Assembly (NCBI GenBank): GCA_000333855.2
Contig: CM007321.1
Coordinates: 101,147 to 112,372 of the forward strand
Source: Endotrypanum monterogeii
Taxonomy: Eukaryota > Euglenozoa > Kinetoplastea > Trypanosomatida > Trypanosomatidae
Length of the DNA: 11,226 nucleotides
Reading direction: 5' to 3'
Below, piece by piece: positions 7,793 through 11,226 of this stretch (its first letter is position 1; every line of letters starts with the position of its first letter). The notes below the pieces were generated by a model. The model was not told where the DNA came from. It saw nothing but the letters and a program-made list of their open reading frames with translations, and searched no databases. The translations under genes were made by a program, and so were the position numbers.

Positions 7793-10700
7793 CCACCACC
7801 ACCACCGCCGCCACCACCACCACCACCACTGCCGCCGTCTCTTGCAGCAAACGCGCGCGTGACCGTCGGCAACGCGACGCTGGCGGCGCTGAACTCGAAG
7901 GAGGCACCGAAATTTTCCTGTGTCCTTCTTTCTGGTATTCCGGCTGTGGGCAAGACGACCCTCGGCCGCGAGCTCGTGAACAGCCTCAAGACCGACGGCA
8001 TGGGCTGGGCATTCTTCAGTGGGGCTGACTTTCTCACCGAGCAGCAAGGCAAGCGCTCCATCTGGGAGACGACCAAGGATGTCTTTGACGCGCTGAGTAG
8101 TCGCCTGGATGAATTATTGGAGAAGCAGCAGAAGGATCGCAACATCAAGGGGCTGGTGATTGATAAAAACTGCAAGGGTATTGAAGATGTGTACTATCTG
8201 AACGCGTTGCTCTCCTCGAAGCAGATTCCCTTTGTTGGGATCGTCGGCATGGAGTGCGCCGACGACGAGGTGCTTGTGAAGCGCATGGGCGGCGACAGCT
8301 ACCTCAAGGAGAAACTGAAGTTTCACCGTGTCATTCACGCCCGCATCGTGAGCCTTGCGAAGAGCGCTGGCATGTACCGCTACGTGGACGCCACCAAGAG
8401 CAAGGAGGAGGTGATTCAGATGCTGCGTACGATGGTGCTTGGCTGCTGCGCGCAGCCGCCGACGCGGAGCATCGGGAACCACCAGTACGACGACTCGCGT
8501 GCCAACATGATGGTCGACGATTACAAGGAGTATAGTGCGGTTCTCACGCACCTGTTCCGCTGTGTCAACAACCGTGGCGCCCAGTTTCCGGGCAGCACGG
8601 AGCTCGTGCCCTTCTCCGAGAAGGAGATGAAAGACAAGAGTCGCATCAACGCCTTGAAGACGCGCTACGGCCTCCGCAGGAGGGTGGATGGCCTCCGCTA
8701 CCTGCTCCTCTATCGAGCGGGAAAGCTGTACCTTGTGCCACCGCACATGCGTGCGGTGCTGCAGATGCCGCCCAAGGCGTGGCTCGGGTGTCGCCTCGAC
8801 AGCGATGAGGTAGGCACGTTCGTCCTCGAGGGCGACCTCACGCGGCTGCTCCGCGATCGACAGAAGGAGCTGTTTCTCGTCTATGACGCCCATTACTGGA
8901 GTCAGGCGGAGAACCCGAGCAACAACATCATGATACGCATGACCTTCTCCGAGAGGCAGGCCTTCCTGGCCGCAAATATGTGCAGCGAGTCCAAGGCACC
9001 TTTTTCCCACGACGGCGTGGAGTGTGTTGTGGTGCATCAGACGACGCATAAGATGTCTGAGGCCTTGGAGATTCTCGACGCCGATGAGTACCCGAGCGAC
9101 GGTCTCGTCTTCCAGGCGGTCAACCCGATACACCGCAGCGATCATGTCTTTGTCTGGCATCAGCCGTCGTGCATGACTGTTGACTTCCGGGTGGGGCAGC
9201 TGCTCGCCACTCGCCACTCGCTGGAGTTGGACGCCGACCTCGCTGCCACCTCCATGAAAAGCACTGCGAGTAGCGTCTCGCCGCTGCAGCAGTCCTTCCC
9301 GTCGCCTGTACGCCGCGGCTGCGTCGACGCCTGCGGCGATCACCCAATCCGCACCTTTGCCCTCGAGGTGTACGACAAGTCCGAGAAGCTGTACGTTCAG
9401 TTTGAGCGCGCCGCCGTCGACGTGATGCACCCTGATGTGGTGGAGGGCTGCATCGTGACGTGCAGTCTCGTTGACGATACCCCACGACGCTGGATGTTCC
9501 GCCGCATCCGCTATGATGTCCTGCGCCCCATCTATAAGTTGGATCTGGAGGAGCTGCTCGGCTCCTGTCTCATCCCGCGCACAAGGCTGGTATCGTGGCT
9601 GCTGAGCGAGCAGATGGTGCCATCCGATATACTACCGGAGTCCAACGGGGCAAGCGTTGGTGGAAGTATGAGCGCCACGAGCATACCCAGCGTTCCCCCA
9701 CCGTCGTACGACGCCGCAGCAGCGGCTGTCGCCGCCGTCGCCGCGGCGGGCATCAAGGGGGTGGTCGCTGCTGCGTCGATGAGTATGTCGTCAGGGCTCT
9801 CGATGGCAGCGCCTGAGCACGGTACACTGCCCCCGCCGATAAACAATGTCGGTGGTGCCCCCGCCCTCTATACGCCCAGCGCTGTCTCGATTGCCTCGAC
9901 GACGCCAACTCGCTCTGTCTACCCCTCTGCTTCTGCGATGCTCTCTCGCGTCCCACCACCCCGTGATTCGTTCGACGGAGCTCCGCCGGCTGTCTCTGCT
10001 CCACGACCGTCATCACAGATGAGCACCGAGGCGCAGCTAAAACAATTGGCCAGCATTGTTCCATCCTTTCACGTCGTCAACGGCAGCAAGGAAGGCGTGG
10101 ATGCAGCTCCGGCTTCGGCAACTGCCTCGTCAGCCGCCGCAGCAGCCAAGAACAGCAGCGGCAGCGGCGGCCACGTCGTCGTGGCCCACAATGGAGCGTC
10201 TGCCGTTCCCGAGGCGAAATCTGTGGCATCGCGCGGCACCAGTGACGCAGCCCGTGATGACAGCCGCAACTGCGCACAGTGCCGCAAGCCCAAGGAAAAA
10301 GAGGACCTCCGCATCGACCGACGCGACCGCCGGTATTACTGCTACTCGTGCTGGGCAAAGCTGGGCTACGGCTTCTGCACCGTCTGCGGCGAGTTCAAGG
10401 ATATAAGGCGAGAGACGAAGGGCCGCCAGAAAAGATCTTCGGTGTGTGCGTCGTGCAACAAGGCAGCCGCAGCCGCAACGCCGACGACAACGTCCGCCAC
10501 AGCGACCAGCAAGAACACTGCTTCCCCTGCCCTGACCGCGAAAGCGTCTGCGGTGGCAAAGGCTGCAGTCGTCACCTCGCCAACAACGCCGTCTGCTGGT
10601 GCGGTGGCAAAGCTGGAGGCGGCGGCGGCACTCACCAAGCCCAAGAAGAAGGCCGCCGCCAAGGAAAAAACCGCACCTCCCCACCCTCCCGCAGCTGCTG

Positions 10701-11185
10701 CTGCTGCGCCGTCGAACGATGGCGAGGAGGAGGCGGCACCGTGTAAAGGAAGCTTGGCGGCAGCGGAGTGTGCCCCGCATAGCCCCGCGGCTGATGCAGG
10801 AGGAACACCGCCGCCCACAGGCAAGAAGAAAAAGGATTCCCCGAAGGGAAGGACTTCAGCCTCGTCATCGCTCAGGGCTGAGGAGGCAGTGACAAGCCAA
10901 TCTACGCAATCGAATAAAAAGACGGATTGCAGCCACATGCAGGAACGATGCGATGCGATGGAGGCAGAGGCACCCGTGGCGAAGCAGGCGATGGAGGCAG
11001 ACACACCCGTGGCGAAGCAGGCGATGGAGGCAGAGGCACCCGTGACGAAGCAGGCGATGGAGGCAGAGGCACCCGTGGCGAAGCAGGCGATGGAGGCAGA
11101 GGCACCCGTGGCGAAGCAGGCGGGGGCACCCAAGGTGCAGGTACAGGAAGAAAAACGTAGCGGTGGTGGCTGCCGTCAGCAGTAG
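6434..11185 (+). CDS. TbCE1-like 5' RNA kinase / mRNA guanylyltransferase-like protein with degenerate capping active site
   Basis: 1583 residues. In order: a Pro/Gln/His/Met-rich low-complexity region (1-470) with poly-Gln (12-16, 20-27) and Pro runs of 15 (150-164) and 30 (436-465). Next is an adenylate-kinase-like domain (about 493-695) with Walker A GIPAVGKT (501-508), a Walker B-like VID (D577), and a basic KRMGGDS (616-622). A nucleotidyltransferase domain (about 730-1060) follows, with motif I-like RVDG (750-753), motif III LEGDL (798-802), IIIa LVYDAHYW (815-822), IV DGLVFQ (889-894), V VWHQPS..TVDF (907-918) and VI RRIRYD (1023-1028). After an Ala/Ser linker come eight paired Cys (1280-1341), a Lys/Ala-rich stretch and 11-residue repeats (1508-1562). 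The kinase plus guanylyltransferase order is that of T. brucei TbCE1, which converts 5'-monophosphate RNA to the diphosphate and caps it in the cytoplasm. Here the motif I Lys is Arg (AGG), and motif V and VI lysines are absent, so GMP transfer is doubtful. ATG 6434 is the first in-frame ATG after the acceptor; M117 is the next. Tandem stops TAG TGA end it. It may be the CE1 orthologue or an inactive paralogue. Confidence 0.8.
6467..6514 (+). repeat. CAG/CAA tracts encoding poly-Gln
   Basis: Five Gln codons (6467-6481), His-Pro-Pro, then eight Gln codons of mixed CAG/CAA (6491-6514). They lie near the N-terminus of the capping-enzyme-like protein. Confidence 0.95.
6881..6925 (+). repeat. CCN tract encoding 15 consecutive Pro
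   Basis: Fifteen proline codons (residues 150-164): first pure CCG, then mixed CCT/CCC/CCA/CCG. Confidence 0.95.
7739..7828 (+). repeat. CCA/CCG tract encoding 30 consecutive Pro
   Basis: Ninety bases of only CCA and CCG codons (residues 436-465), then Leu-Pro-Pro. The tract ends about 27 residues before the start of the kinase domain. Length is likely variable between strains and prone to assembly error. Confidence 0.95.
10955..11119 (+). repeat. Five 33-bp tandem repeats encoding AMEAEAPVAKQ
   Basis: Exact 33-bp period with copies starting at 10955, 10988, 11021, 11054 and 11087. Copies 1, 4 and 5 encode the same 11 residues; copy 2 reads AMEADTPVAKQ and copy 3 AMEAEAPVTKQ. Near-identity at DNA level indicates recent expansion or homogenisation. 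In-frame copy-number change would not disrupt the protein. Confidence 0.95.
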
Positions 11186-11201
11186 TGAGGGCGAAGGTAG
11201 A

Positions 11202-11225
11202 ATATATATATATATATATATATAT
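11202..11225. repeat. (AT)12 microsatellite at window end
   Basis: An AT tract beginning 17 nt after the stop codon of the capping-enzyme-like gene and running to the edge of the window, so its full length is unknown. Confidence 0.9.
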
Positions 11226-11226
11226 T

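Noticed and set aside
8114..9430. 438-codon antisense open frame
   Set aside because: It lies wholly inside the capping-enzyme-like gene on the opposite strand. Its translation shows no domain, and the sense strand has clear kinase and nucleotidyltransferase motifs. High third-position GC commonly opens antisense frames.
10955..11119. CRISPR-like array
   Set aside because: The 33-bp units are directly adjacent with no spacers, lie in frame in a coding sequence, and the genome is eukaryotic.

Overview
The window looks like nuclear chromosomal DNA of a trypanosomatid protist, most likely of the Leishmania/Leptomonas/Crithidia group. Three long intronless genes lie head to tail on the + strand. 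They are separated by 1-2.5 kb gaps packed with (TA)n, (GT)n/(CA)n, homopolymer and C/T-rich tracts. Just upstream of each start codon is a pyrimidine tract followed by the first AG, the signature of spliced-leader trans-splicing. The coding regions are GC-rich at third positions. The genes look like members of one polycistronic unit with no local promoters. The species cannot be named from the sequence alone.

Layout: 1-387 is a repetitive 5' flank ending in a trans-splice acceptor. 388-2118 encodes a 576-residue multi-pass membrane protein of the major facilitator type, most like the MFS_5/MFSD5 (molybdate-anion transporter) group. 2119-3323 is an intergenic/UTR stretch of microsatellites. 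3324-3989 encodes a 221-residue nicotinamidase with every catalytic and metal residue in place. 3990-6433 is a 2.4 kb gap with microsatellites, two inverted-repeat elements and one doubtful extra acceptor-plus-ORF. 6434-11185 encodes a 1583-residue protein. It has a Pro/Gln/His/Met-rich N-terminus, an adenylate-kinase-like P-loop domain, an mRNA-capping guanylyltransferase-like domain, an eight-cysteine putative zinc module and a C-terminal run of five 11-residue repeats. 11186-11226 is the start of the next (TA)n-rich gap.

The genes show no obvious shared pathway, as is normal for trypanosomatid polycistronic units. Nicotinamidase serves NAD+ salvage, the first gene is a probable transporter, and the third belongs with RNA 5'-end (cap) metabolism. 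The kinase plus guanylyltransferase arrangement is that of T. brucei TbCE1, a cytoplasmic recapping enzyme.

The most notable observation is in the third gene. Its kinase P-loop is intact, but the catalytic lysine of the capping motif KxDG reads as arginine (R750-V-D-G). The usual lysines of motifs V and VI are also missing. It may therefore be a 5' RNA kinase carrying a guanylyltransferase-shaped but inactive partner domain, wrapped in very large low-complexity extensions.
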